Source: Variovorax sp. KK3 (GTDB lineage Bacteria > Pseudomonadota > Gammaproteobacteria > Burkholderiales > Burkholderiaceae_C). From it: a DNA stretch of 64,000 nt. Shown here piece after piece: positions 19,949 through 29,150 of this stretch (position 1 is the first letter of the stretch; each line of letters starts with the position of its first letter). The stretch spans positions 62,001 to 126,000 of the forward strand of contig NZ_LYVO01000006.1 in assembly GCF_001984055.1 (NCBI RefSeq). Reading direction: 5' to 3'. Under the pieces are notes generated by a model. The model was not told where the DNA came from. It did not search any database and was given only the letters and a program-made list of their open reading frames with translations. Position numbers and translations under genes: made by a program.

Positions 19949-20033
19949 TGGGTCCTCAATGTGGGGCTCGTCGGGCTTGTTATGGTCAGCCGGCGATTAT
20001 AGAGAGGCGCCCGGAGGCGCCTCTTCGCGGACG

Positions 20034-21461
20034 TCAACGCGTTGCCCAGCCGCCGCCGAGCGTCTTGTAAAGCACCACCTGGTTCTGCAGCTGCGCGAGC
20101 TGGATCTGCACCGCGGACAGCTGCGCGCCGTAGAGCGAACGCTGGGCGTCCAGCAGGTCCAGCGCACTGGCGATGCCGTTGCGGTAGCGCAGGTCCGAGA
20201 GCCTGAAGCGCACCGACTCCGCCTCCGCCTGGGCCCGCAGCGCTCGCAGTTGCTCGCCCAGCGTGGCGCGGCCCGCGAGTGCGTCGGCCACCTCGCGGAA
20301 GCCCGTCTGGATCGATTTCTCGTACTGCGCCACCGCGATGTCGCGGCCAGCGCGGGCCGACTCCAGGTTGGCTTGGTTCCGGCCCGCGTCGAAGATCGGC
20401 AGCGTCAGTGCGGGCGCGAAGGTCCAGGCCTTGGTGCCGCGATCGAACAGGTTCGAGAACTCGCTGCTGGCCGTGCCGATCGACGAGGTCAGCGAAATGC
20501 GCGGGAAGAAGGCCGCTCGCGCCGCGCCGATGTTGGCGTTGGCCGCGATCAGCTGCTGCTCGGCCGCGCGGATGTCGGGCCGCTCGCCCAGCAGGTCGGA
20601 GGGCAGGCCCGCCGGCAGCTCGGGCATGGGCGCGATCGCGTCCAGGCCGCGGTCGCCGCCGCTGCCTTCCATCGCCTCGGGCGGCACCGGTGCGCCGAGC
20701 AGCAGGGCCAGGGCGTTCTCGTCCTGCATGCGCGCGCGCTGCTGTTCGGCATAGGTGGCACGCGCACTTTCGGTCAGCGAATCGGCCAGGCGCAGGTCGA
20801 GTTCCGACGACACGCCGTTCTCGAAGCGCAGGCGGGTGAGCTTCTGCGATTCCTCGCGGGTGCCCAGAGTCTGGCGCGTGATCGCCATCAGCTGGTCGTC
20901 GGCGATCAAGGTGAGCCAGCCGCTGGCCACCGCGGCGATCAGGCTGATCTGCGTGGCCTTGCGCGTTTCCTCGGTGGCGAGGAACTGCGCGAGGGCGTTC
21001 TCCTTGAGGCTGCCGATGCGGCCGAACAGGTCGAGCTCCCAGGCGGTGATGCCGAGGTCGACCGAATAGCTCGACGCCACGCTGCCGCCCAGGCCGGCGG
21101 CCGCGAGCGGGTTGGGGCTCGAGCGCGAGCCGCTCGCCGACAGGTTGAGTGCCGGGAACTGCGCCGCGCGCTGGATCTGGAACTGCGCGCGCGCCTGCTC
21201 GATGTTGCCCGCCGCCACGCGCAGGTCGCGGTTGTTGGCGAGCGCGAGCTCGATCAGCTTCGCCAGCCGCGGATCGGTGAAGTAGTCCTGCCAAGCCAGC
21301 GTCGATGCCGGCGAGGTGGTGGCCGCCGCAGGCTGCGCGCCCGGATAGGCGGCCGGCACCGGCGCCGCCGGGCGCTCGTAGGTCGGAATCAGCGAGCACC
21401 CGGCCAGGGCCAGGGCGGCCGCGGCGGCGAGTGCGGTGGAACGAAAAGTCTTTTTACTCAT
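20034..21461 (-). CDS. RND efflux outer-membrane channel, OprM/NodT type
   Basis: The protein of 475 residues is a TolC-like outer membrane lipoprotein: signal peptide with lipobox LAGC (Cys at about 22) and two repeated helical efflux domains, with RPDIRAAEQQL and FPRISLTSSIG typical of OprM/OprN. It closes the tripartite pump. I chose the ATG at 21461, which overlaps the last codons of the permease gene by 8 bases; the open frame extends upstream into that gene. Confidence 0.94.
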   Translation of the reverse strand: MSKKTFRSTALAAAAALALAGCSLIPTYERPAAPVPAAYPGAQPAAATTSPASTLAWQDYFTDPRLAKLIELALANNRDLRVAAGNIEQARAQFQIQRAAQFPALNLSASGSRSSPNPLAAAGLGGSVASSYSVDLGITAWELDLFGRIGSLKENALAQFLATEETRKATQISLIAAVASGWLTLIADDQLMAITRQTLGTREESQKLTRLRFENGVSSELDLRLADSLTESARATYAEQQRARMQDENALALLLGAPVPPEAMEGSGGDRGLDAIAPMPELPAGLPSDLLGERPDIRAAEQQLIAANANIGAARAAFFPRISLTSSIGTASSEFSNLFDRGTKAWTFAPALTLPIFDAGRNQANLESARAGRDIAVAQYEKSIQTGFREVADALAGRATLGEQLRALRAQAEAESVRFRLSDLRYRNGIASALDLLDAQRSLYGAQLSAVQIQLAQLQNQVVLYKTLGGGWATR

Positions 21462-24400
21462 GGGCCGAGCTTTCATCGATGCCAGCGGCTTCTGCATGGC
21501 GCCTGTCCATCTCGCGCTGGCGCGCACTGCCCTTGAACAGGCTGCGCACCACCACGAAGAAGACCGGCACGAAGAGCACGGCGAGGGCCGTGCCGGTCAC
21601 CATGCCGCCGATCACGCCGGTGCCGATCGCGCGCTGGCTCGCCGAGCCCGCGCCGGAGGCCAGCACCAGCGGCATCACGCCGAGGCCGAAGGCCAGCGAG
21701 GTCATGATGATGGGCCGGAACCGCAGGTGCGCGGCCTCCAGCGCCGATTCGATGACCCCGCGCCCCTGCGCCTGCAGGTCCTTGGCGAACTCGATGATCA
21801 GAATCGCGTTCTTCGCCGACAAGCCGATGATGGTGATCAGCCCCACCTGGAAGTACACGTCGTTCGAGTAGGCGCGGAACATGGTCGCCAGCAGCACCCC
21901 CAGCACGCCCAGCGGCACCACCAGGATCACCGCGAGCGGGATGGTCCAGCTCTCGTACAGCGCGGCCAGGCAGAGGAACACCGCCAGGATCGAGAACACG
22001 TAGAGGATCACCGCCTGCGAGCCGGCGAGCTTTTCCTCGCGCGACTGGCCGGTCCACTCGAAGCCGAAGCCGGCGGGCAGCTGGGCGGCGAGCTTTTCCA
22101 TCTCGGCCATCGCGGCACCCGAGCTGGAGCCAGCGGCCGCCGAGCCCGAGATGCGGATCGCCGGGTAGCCGTTGTAGCGCACCGTCTGCTGCGCCCCCGT
22201 GATCCATCGCGTGCTGGCGAAGGCCGACAGCGGCACCGGTGCGCCCTGGCTGTTGCTGGCGTTGAGCTTCAGCAGGTCGTCCGGCTGCATGCGCGCTGGC
22301 GCGTCGGCCTGCACCACCACCCGCTGCAGGCGTCCCTGGTTCGGGAAGTCGTTCACGTAGGTGGAGCCCAGTGCCGTCGACAACGCGCTGTTGATCGCAT
22401 CGAAACCCACGCCCAGGGCGTTGGCCTTGTCGCGGTCGATGTCGATCTGCAGCTGCGGTGCGTCTTCCAGGCCGTCGGGTCGCACCTGCGTCAGGATCGC
22501 GCTCTTGCCGGCCATGCCGAGCAGCTGGTTGCGCGCGTTGATGAGTGCGTCGTGGCCGGCGCCGCTGCGGTCCTGCAGCCGGAAGCTGAAGCCGCTCGCA
22601 TTGCCGAGTTCCGGGATGGGCGGTGGCGACAGCGGATAGATGAAGGCGTCGCGAATGCCCGACAGCGCGCCGAAGGCCCGGCCCGCCACCGCGTCGGCCG
22701 AGTTGGCCGGGTCGTGGCGCTGGTCCCAGGGTTTCAGCGTCACGAAGGCCAGGCCCGCGTTCTGCCCCTGGCCCGAGAAGCTGAAGCCCAGCACGCCGAC
22801 CATGTTCTCCACCTCGGGCTGCTTGAGGATGTACTTCTCGACGTCCTGCATCACCGACAGCATGCGTTCCTGCGTCGCGCCGGGCGGCAGCTGCACGTTG
22901 ACGATGATGTAGCCCTGGTCTTCCTGCGGCAGGAAGGAGGTCGGCAGCTGCCGGTACACCACCAGCACCGCGCCGATGATGGCGGCGTAGATGATGAGGT
23001 AGCGCGCGGCGCGCTTCAGGATGCGCGAGACGACGCTTTCATAGCCCTTGGCCGTGCGCGTGAAGCCGCGGTTGAACCAGCCGAAGAAACCCTTCTTCTC
23101 GTGATGATGGCCCGCTTCCACCGGCTTGAGCAGCGTCGCGCACAGCGCCGGCGTGAGCGACAGGGCCATGAAGGCCGAGAAGCTGATCGATGCCACCATC
23201 ACTGCCGAGAACTGGCGGTAGATATTGCCGGTCGAGCCCGAGAAGAAGGCCAGCGGCACGAACACCGAGATCAGCACCACCGTCACGCCGATGATGGCGC
23301 CCGAGATCTGCCGCATCGCCTTGCGCGTGGCTTCGAGCGGCGACAGCCCCTCCTCGCTCATGATGCGCTCGACGTTCTCCACCACCACGATCGCATCGTC
23401 CACCACGATGCCGATCACCAGCACCATGCCGAACATGGTCAGCACGTTGATCGAGAAGCCCAGCGCCAGCAGCGTGGCGAAGGTGCCCAGCAGTGCGATG
23501 GGCACCACGATGGTCGGGATGAGCGTGTAGCGCCAGTTCTGCAGGAACAGGAACATCACCAGGAACACCAGCGCCACCGCCTCGAACAGCGTCTTCACCA
23601 CCTCGGTGATGGAGATGCTGACGAAGCGCGAGCTGTCGTACGGAATGGTCCACGACACGCCCTGCGGGAAGTAGCGCTGCAGCTCGTCCATCTTGGCGCG
23701 GGTCGCCTTGGCCGCGGCCAAGGCGTTGCCGGCCGGTGCGAGCTGCACGCCGATGCCCACGGCCTGCTGGCCGTTCAGGCGCGCCGAGGTGGCGTAGGCC
23801 TGCCCGCCCAGCTCGATGCGCGCCACGTCCTTCAACCGCACGGCCGAGCCGTCGGTGTTGGCGCGCAGCACGATGTCGCCGAACTGCGAAGTGCCGGTGA
23901 GTTGGCCGTTCACCACCACCGTCGCCGCGATGGCCTGGCCCGGCACGTTGGGCAGGTCGCCGATGGTGCCGGACGACACCTGCGCGTTCTGCGCGCGGAT
24001 GGCCGCGTTGACGTCGGCCGCCGACAGGTTGTAGCCCTGCAGCTTGGCCGGGTCGATCCAGATCCGCATGGCGCGCTCGGTGCCGAACAGCTGGGCCTGG
24101 CCCACGCCGGCGATCCGCTGCAGCTCGGGCACCACGTTGCGCGAGGCGTAGTCGCCCAGCGCCGTGGTGTCGATCGCCGGGTTGGTCGACGACAGCATCG
24201 TGAACAGCAGGAAGTTGTTGCGCGATTTGTCCACGCGCACGCCCTGCTGCGTCACCGCGGCCGGCAGGCGCGGCGTGGCGCGCGACAGCCGGTTCTGCAC
24301 GTCCACCTGCGCGAGGTCGGGGTCGGTGCCGGTCTCGAAGGTGATGGTGATGGTGCCGGTGCCATCCGCCTGCGCCACCGACTCCATGTAGATGAGGCCC

Positions 24401-24618
24401 GGGGAGCCGTTCATCTCGCGCTCGATAACCGAAAGCACGCTGTCCTCCAGCGTCTGGGCCGAGGCGCCCGGGTAGGCGGTGTTGATGACGATGGCCGGCG
24501 GTGCCACCGGCGGGTACTGCGCGATCGGGAGCTGCGTGATAGACACGGCGCCCAGCACGATGACGAACAGCGCGATCACCCACGCGAAGATGGGCCGGTC
24601 GATGAAGAACTTTGCCAT
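21454..24618 (-). CDS. RND multidrug efflux permease, AcrB/MexB (HAE1) type
   Basis: The 1054-residue protein has the normal HAE1 length and twelve hydrophobic segments. It begins MAKFFIDRPIFAWVIALF and contains VVDDAIVVVENVERIM, the family's TM4 Asp-bearing signature. The protein is a proton-driven inner membrane pump for drugs, dyes and solvents. It lies 13 bases after the adaptor gene and overlaps the channel gene, forming an adaptor-permease-channel operon under control of the divergent TetR-family gene. Confidence 0.96.
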   Translation of the reverse strand: MAKFFIDRPIFAWVIALFVIVLGAVSITQLPIAQYPPVAPPAIVINTAYPGASAQTLEDSVLSVIEREMNGSPGLIYMESVAQADGTGTITITFETGTDPDLAQVDVQNRLSRATPRLPAAVTQQGVRVDKSRNNFLLFTMLSSTNPAIDTTALGDYASRNVVPELQRIAGVGQAQLFGTERAMRIWIDPAKLQGYNLSAADVNAAIRAQNAQVSSGTIGDLPNVPGQAIAATVVVNGQLTGTSQFGDIVLRANTDGSAVRLKDVARIELGGQAYATSARLNGQQAVGIGVQLAPAGNALAAAKATRAKMDELQRYFPQGVSWTIPYDSSRFVSISITEVVKTLFEAVALVFLVMFLFLQNWRYTLIPTIVVPIALLGTFATLLALGFSINVLTMFGMVLVIGIVVDDAIVVVENVERIMSEEGLSPLEATRKAMRQISGAIIGVTVVLISVFVPLAFFSGSTGNIYRQFSAVMVASISFSAFMALSLTPALCATLLKPVEAGHHHEKKGFFGWFNRGFTRTAKGYESVVSRILKRAARYLIIYAAIIGAVLVVYRQLPTSFLPQEDQGYIIVNVQLPPGATQERMLSVMQDVEKYILKQPEVENMVGVLGFSFSGQGQNAGLAFVTLKPWDQRHDPANSADAVAGRAFGALSGIRDAFIYPLSPPPIPELGNASGFSFRLQDRSGAGHDALINARNQLLGMAGKSAILTQVRPDGLEDAPQLQIDIDRDKANALGVGFDAINSALSTALGSTYVNDFPNQGRLQRVVVQADAPARMQPDDLLKLNASNSQGAPVPLSAFASTRWITGAQQTVRYNGYPAIRISGSAAAGSSSGAAMAEMEKLAAQLPAGFGFEWTGQSREEKLAGSQAVILYVFSILAVFLCLAALYESWTIPLAVILVVPLGVLGVLLATMFRAYSNDVYFQVGLITIIGLSAKNAILIIEFAKDLQAQGRGVIESALEAAHLRFRPIIMTSLAFGLGVMPLVLASGAGSASQRAIGTGVIGGMVTGTALAVLFVPVFFVVVRSLFKGSARQREMDRRHAEAAGIDESSAHE

Positions 24619-24631
24619 GCGGGCGCGCTCC

Positions 24632-25927
24632 TCAGGACTTCGCGGCAGGCGCCGGGGCCGGGGCCGAGGCGGGTGCCGAAGCCGGGGCGGCCGGTGCCGG
24701 CGCTGCCGAGGCCGGCGTCGGCGCCTTCCACGGCACGGCCTTCACCGAGGCGCCGGGCGGCATCATCATCAGCTTCTGGAAGCCGTCGACCATTACCTGC
24801 TCGCCGGCCTTCAGGCCTTCGAGCACGATCCACTGGTTGTTCTGCGCCGCGCTGATCTTCACGTCGCGCTTGTGCATCTTGCCTTCGGCATCCACCACGG
24901 TCAGCGTGTCGCCCTGCTGGGTGCGGGTGACGGCCTGCTGCGGCACCGTGATCGCGTTGGTGGCCTGGGCCTGTTCGACCTTCACGCGCACGTACAGGCC
25001 GGGCAGCAGTTCGCCCTTGGGGTTCGGCACTTCGGCGCGCAGCGTGACCTGGCCGGTGGTCGAGTCGACCGTCAGGTCGGAGAAGAGCAGCTTGCCGGGC
25101 AGTTCGTACTCGTTGCCGCCTTCGAGCTGGATGCGCACGCTGGCCGCTTCCGAGCCGCTGGCGCGCTTGAACTGGCCGGCCGCCATGGCGCGGCGCAGCT
25201 TCAGCACGTCGTTGGCCGACTGCGTGAAGTTCACGTACATCGGGTCGATCTGCTGCACCACGGCCAACGGCGTCGCGTCGCCCTGGCCCACCAGGGCGCC
25301 TTCGGTGACGAGCGCGCGGCCGATGCGGCCGGAGATGGGCGAGGTCACGCTGGCGTAGCCCAGGTTGATCTTGGCGGTCTGCAGCGAGGCGCGGCCCACC
25401 GCGATGTCGGCTTCGGCCGTCTTGGCCGAGGCCACCGCGTTCAGGTATTCCTGCTTGCTCACCGCATTGGCTTCCACCAGCGGCTTGTAGCGTTCGGCCA
25501 GCGCCTTGGCCTGCACCGCATTGGCCTGCGCGCGCGCCAGGCTGGCTTCGGCGCTCTGTGCGGAGGCGAGGTAGGGGGCGGGGTCGATGTTGAACAGCAA
25601 CTGGCCGGCTTTCACGTCGCTGCCTTCGCGGAACACCCGCTTCTGCAGGATGCCGGCCGCGCGGGCGCGCACCTCGGCCACGCGCGAGGCCTCGAGCCGC
25701 CCGGGCAATTCGGTCACCAGGCCGACGTCGTGCGGCGTGGCGACCACCACGCCCACTTCGGGCGGCGGCGGCGCGCCGCCACCGGCGCCGCCTTTCGCAG
25801 CGCCGGCCGGCGCCTCGCTCTTGCCGCAGCCGGCGAGCACGAGCACTGCGGCGGCTGCGACGGCGGCCAGGGCAGGGCGGCGCGACGGGAACAACAACGA
25901 ATGACGGGAGACATGCAGGAGAGGCAT
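24632..25927 (-). CDS. RND efflux periplasmic adaptor, AcrA/MexA type
   Basis: The 431-residue adaptor has a signal peptide with lipobox LAGC (Cys34), a biotinyl-lipoyl region (RVFREGSDVKAGQLLFNIDP), an alpha-hairpin, and the barrel domains with SPISGRIGRALVTEGALV. I chose ATG 25927 because AAAGGA lies 5 bases upstream; a longer start at 25966 has no such site. The C-terminus is a Pro/Ala-rich tail. It links the permease with the outer membrane channel. Confidence 0.94.
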   Translation of the reverse strand: MPLLHVSRHSLLFPSRRPALAAVAAAAVLVLAGCGKSEAPAGAAKGGAGGGAPPPPEVGVVVATPHDVGLVTELPGRLEASRVAEVRARAAGILQKRVFREGSDVKAGQLLFNIDPAPYLASAQSAEASLARAQANAVQAKALAERYKPLVEANAVSKQEYLNAVASAKTAEADIAVGRASLQTAKINLGYASVTSPISGRIGRALVTEGALVGQGDATPLAVVQQIDPMYVNFTQSANDVLKLRRAMAAGQFKRASGSEAASVRIQLEGGNEYELPGKLLFSDLTVDSTTGQVTLRAEVPNPKGELLPGLYVRVKVEQAQATNAITVPQQAVTRTQQGDTLTVVDAEGKMHKRDVKISAAQNNQWIVLEGLKAGEQVMVDGFQKLMMMPPGASVKAVPWKAPTPASAAPAPAAPASAPASAPAPAPAAKS

Positions 25928-26020
25928 GCGAATCCTTTGAAGCGAAGACGGGGAATGGCGAGACATCCGCGGTGCCTAAAGCACCACGGCGAATCTGACC
26001 ATCGGGAAGGGGGTGTAGTG

Positions 26021-26044
26021 TACATACATTCATGCATGTATAGT
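26021..26044. promoter_or_regulatory. AcrR-type operator between efflux operon and tetR gene
   Basis: The inverted repeat ATACAT (26024-26029) N6 ATGTAT (26036-26041) lies in the divergent promoter region. The 24 bases closely resemble the known E. coli AcrR operator of acrAB, which I recall as TACATACATT then a variable centre then ATGTATGTA. It probably binds the adjacent TetR-family repressor and controls both directions. Confidence 0.8.
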
Positions 26045-26083
26045 GACAACTCCCTGACAACGAACTAGCAAGAAGGAGGCGCA

Positions 26084-26743
26084 GTGGTCCGTCGTACCAA
26101 GGAAGAAGCGCTTGCGACCCGGCATCGCCTGCTCGACGCCGCCGAGGTGCTTTTCCAGACGCAGGGCGTTTCGCAGACCTCGCTGCAGCAGATCGCGCAG
26201 CAGGCCGGCGCCACGCGTGGCGCGATCTACTGGCACTTCAAGGACAAGGCCGATCTCTTCAACGCGATGATGGAACGCGTGACGCTGCCGCTGGAGGCCG
26301 CCAAGCGCGAGGCCGGAAGCGACGGCGAAGATCCGCTGGCCGCGATCGAGCGCGTGATGATGCTGGCGCTCGACCTCATGGTCACCGACCCGCAGGTTCG
26401 CCGGGTGTTCGAGATCGCGACGCTCAAGGTCGAATACACGCAAGAGATGGACGCCGTGCTGCAGCGCCACCGCGCCGCGCGCAACGAGTTCCTCGACGAC
26501 TTCGCGAGCGCGCTGCAGCAGGCGGCCGACAAGGCCGGCGTCGCGCTGCCGATGCCGGTGAAGACCGCGGCCTTCGGCCTGCATGCCGCCTTCTCGGGCC
26601 TCATTCAAGACTGGCTGCTCGAGCCCGGCCTGTTCGACCTGGTGGCGGCCGGCCGCCACATCTTCCACGTGTACCTGGGCGGCCTGGGTTTCGAATGCGC
26701 CAGGTCCGGGCCGGCCGGCCTGGACTGCAAGCAGGCCGCGTGA
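26084..26743 (+). CDS. TetR/AcrR-family repressor of the RND efflux operon
   Basis: The 219-residue regulator has an N-terminal HTH (about residues 30-52, TSLQQIAQQAGATRGAIYWHF) of the AcrR/TtgR subgroup and a ligand-binding C-terminal domain. The GTG start at 26084 is supported by AAGGAGG 6 bases upstream. It is divergent from the adaptor gene, with an AcrR-like operator between them, so it almost certainly represses the pump and senses its substrates. Confidence 0.94.
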   Translation: MVRRTKEEALATRHRLLDAAEVLFQTQGVSQTSLQQIAQQAGATRGAIYWHFKDKADLFNAMMERVTLPLEAAKREAGSDGEDPLAAIERVMMLALDLMVTDPQVRRVFEIATLKVEYTQEMDAVLQRHRAARNEFLDDFASALQQAADKAGVALPMPVKTAAFGLHAAFSGLIQDWLLEPGLFDLVAAGRHIFHVYLGGLGFECARSGPAGLDCKQAA

Positions 26744-26785
26744 TGCGTGATAATGGCGGGCTTCGGCGCTCTGCCGAAGACCCAT

Positions 26786-26860
26786 CTCGCTGTATTTCAA
26801 CGGATAGAATTCGGCCCTCCGAAGGCTGAGATCCAGGTTCGATTCCTGGCGGCGGGACCA
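26786..26860 (+). tRNA. tRNA-Arg (anticodon CCG)
   Basis: A 75-base cloverleaf including encoded CCA. The acceptor CTCGCTG pairs with CGGCGGG (two G-U pairs). The anticodon stem CGGCC/GGCTG carries the loop CTCCGAA with anticodon CCG at 26819-26821. The T arm is CCAGG-TTCGATT-CCTGG. The D stem has only three good pairs because positions 10 and 25 are both T. It reads Arg CGG codons, frequent in this GC-rich genome. A small hairpin (26761-26779) lies just upstream. Confidence 0.94.
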
Positions 26861-26866
26861 CATCCG

Positions 26867-26901
26867 AAGCCGGACACTTTCAACAAGGTGTCCGGCTTTT
26901 T
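26867..26901 (+). terminator. Intrinsic terminator of tRNA-Arg
   Basis: AAGCCGGACAC (26867-26877) and GTGTCCGGCTT (26888-26898) form a perfect 11-bp stem with a 10-base loop, followed by a T tract to 26901. The A-rich left side may also serve the convergent LysR gene. Confidence 0.92.
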
Positions 26902-26912
26902 CGTTGCCCGGC

Positions 26913-27863
26913 TCAGCCCCGCGCGCGGCCGCCGGCGGCGTCGGCGAACATCGCCGCCAACCGATCCCGGATCAGCCGCGCCAGCGGGTCGCCGTGCGTC
27001 ACGTTGTGCCAGTACATCCCGAGCTCGAAGGTCGGCAGTTCGAAGGCCAGCGGCACGACGCGCAGATGCGTCGCGATCGCTTCCACCTGCAGCACCCGCT
27101 CCGGAACGATGCAGATGCCGTCGGTCTGCTGGAGCACGCCGGGCAGGGCGACGATGCTCGACAGCGTGGTCCGCACGTTGCGCTTGACGCCCTTGTCGAG
27201 CAGGCGCGTCTCGAACAGCTGCTGCAGCAGGCCGTTGCCGGAGGGCGTGTAGTCGGCCTGCGCATGGGCACAGAATTCGTCGAACGCCATCGGCTCGGCA
27301 CGCGCAGAGGCGCCGGCCAAGGCCACGCACACGAAGCGCTCCCGGTTCAGCACGCGCGAGCGCAGTCCCCGCGATTCCAGGTTCTCGGTCACGACGACGA
27401 GGTCGATGAAGCCGTCGGCGAGCAGTTGAACGAGGTTGGTCGCGACGGGCCGCATGGTCAGCCGCACCGTCGGCGACGACTTGCTCAGAAGGCCCGCCAT
27501 GCGAATCCCCAGCGTGGCCTGCACGTAGTCGTTCGCACCCAGCACGAACACGCGCTCGTTGCGCTCGTCGTCGAGGCTCGCAGAGCCTTCGTAGAGGCTG
27601 TGCAGATGGCGCACCAGTTCTTCCAGCTGAGGAAGCAGCAGCACCGCCAGCTCCGTCAGGAACATCTTGTTGGACGAGCGCACCAGCAGCTGATCCTGGA
27701 AGTCCTCGCGCAACTGCGCCAGCGCCTTGCTGACCGACGACGGACTCATACCCAGCTGGTCGGCCGTCACCGACACGCTCTTGCTCAGCAGCAGCCGGCG
27801 CAGTACCAGCAGCGTGTTGAGGTCGCGCCGTCTCAGAACGTCGAAGGAGGGAAGGGTGGACAT
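26913..27863 (-). CDS. LysR-family regulator of the acyl-CoA catabolic operon
   Basis: The 316-residue protein has the N-terminal winged HTH (about residues 13-70; VTADQLGMSPSSVSKALAQLRE) and a periplasmic-binding-like effector domain. The ATG at 27863 is chosen since it leads directly into the DNA-binding domain. It is divergent from the acyl-CoA dehydrogenase operon with about 140 bases between starts, so it most likely regulates that operon in response to its substrate or CoA ester. Confidence 0.9.
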   Translation of the reverse strand: MSTLPSFDVLRRRDLNTLLVLRRLLLSKSVSVTADQLGMSPSSVSKALAQLREDFQDQLLVRSSNKMFLTELAVLLLPQLEELVRHLHSLYEGSASLDDERNERVFVLGANDYVQATLGIRMAGLLSKSSPTVRLTMRPVATNLVQLLADGFIDLVVVTENLESRGLRSRVLNRERFVCVALAGASARAEPMAFDEFCAHAQADYTPSGNGLLQQLFETRLLDKGVKRNVRTTLSSIVALPGVLQQTDGICIVPERVLQVEAIATHLRVVPLAFELPTFELGMYWHNVTHGDPLARLIRDRLAAMFADAAGGRARG

Positions 27864-28001
27864 CAGGAGCGGATTCGCGTTTCGCAAATCCGGATGTGCC
27901 GGCGGCGTGATTGCCAGCGCCAGGGCCGCAACGAAAGAATCGAGTGGCTCGGCCGCAAGGCGGTCGAACCCTCCACACACGCACGGGACCGCCGTGGCTT
28001 C

Positions 28002-29150
28002 ATGAAACTTTCAATGACCTCGATGCCGATCGAACCGGCCGCCATGGAGTCGGCATCGCTTCGCGACTTCCGCACGGAGGTGCGGGCTTTCTGGCGCCAG
28101 GCACTCGCGGACTTCGAGCCGGCGAAGCTGGCCGAAAGCTGGATGCTCGGCAGCAAGCCACTGACGCGCGAAGTCGGGCAGCAAGGCTTGATCGGCCTGA
28201 CCTGGCCCAAGGACTTCGGCGGCCGGGAACTGACGAATGCGCATCGGTACATCGTTTGGGAAGAGGCTCTGGCCCAAGGCGCGCCGATCAACTACTGCAT
28301 GCCGATGGACCGCCAGACAGGCCCCATGTTACTCAGGCACGCTTCCGCGCGGCTCCAGGCCAGCCTGCTGCCCCGCATGGTGGCCGGCGACATCAGCTTC
28401 TGCGTCGGCATGAGCGAGCCCGACTCGGGCTCCGACCTCGCCTCGATCCGAAGCCGCGCAGAGCGCACGCACCAAGGCTGGCTGCTCAACGGGCGCAAGG
28501 TCTGGACCTCCGGCGCGCACGACGCCGACTACATGGTCGGGCTCTTCCGCTCCGAGAAGGGCAGCGAGCGGCACAAGGGCCTGTCGCAGTTCGTCATCGA
28601 CATGAAGTCCCCGGGCATCACGGTCCGGGGTATCCGCAACCTGCGCGGCCTGTCTCACTTCAACGAATGCGTGTTCGACAACGTCGCGGTCCCCGCCGAT
28701 GCCCTGCTGGGCGCCGAGGGCGAGGGCTGGAAGCAGGTGTCCGAAGAGCTCGCATTCGAACGCAGCGGGCCCGAGCGCTTCCTCAGCAGCTTCGTCCTTC
28801 TGCGCGAGATGGTCGACAACGCGACGGCCGACGACGAGGCGCACACCGAGCGACTCGGCCACCTGATCGCAGAGCTGCTCTCCGTGCGCGAAATGTCCTT
28901 GGGCATCTCGGCCATGCTGGACGCCGGCCACTCTCCGGCAAACGCGGCGGCCCTGGTGAAGGACCTCGGAACGACCTTCGAACAAAAGCTGCCCGACGCC
29001 GCCTTCGACATGTTCGACGTGCCGGCCGATGACGTGAGCACCTTGGCCGTGGTGCTTCGACAGACCGCCTTGTGCGCGCCCGAGTATTCCATTCGGGGCG
29101 GTGCCCGCGAGATCCTGCGTGGCGTCATCGCGAAGGGGCTCGGCCTGTGA
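28002..29150 (+). CDS. Acyl-CoA dehydrogenase family protein (first subunit)
   Basis: The 382-residue flavoprotein has the family landmarks GLTWPKDFGG, the FAD/substrate segment SFCVGMSEPDSGSDLASIRSRA and the end GGAREILRGVIAKGLGL. It would introduce the alpha-beta double bond into an acyl-CoA. The next gene encodes a second, divergent member, so the pair may form an alpha2beta2 enzyme, as seen for steroid side chain, pimeloyl or branched substrates. No strong ribosome site marks the start; ATG 28014 and 28023 are alternatives. Confidence 0.9.
   Translation: MKLSMTSMPIEPAAMESASLRDFRTEVRAFWRQALADFEPAKLAESWMLGSKPLTREVGQQGLIGLTWPKDFGGRELTNAHRYIVWEEALAQGAPINYCMPMDRQTGPMLLRHASARLQASLLPRMVAGDISFCVGMSEPDSGSDLASIRSRAERTHQGWLLNGRKVWTSGAHDADYMVGLFRSEKGSERHKGLSQFVIDMKSPGITVRGIRNLRGLSHFNECVFDNVAVPADALLGAEGEGWKQVSEELAFERSGPERFLSSFVLLREMVDNATADDEAHTERLGHLIAELLSVREMSLGISAMLDAGHSPANAAALVKDLGTTFEQKLPDAAFDMFDVPADDVSTLAVVLRQTALCAPEYSIRGGAREILRGVIAKGLGL

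Noticed and set aside
26754..26903. tRNA-Arg as integration site of a mobile island
   Set aside because: No integrase gene follows and no repeated tRNA 3' end was seen in the window; the DNA next to it is ordinary chromosomal.
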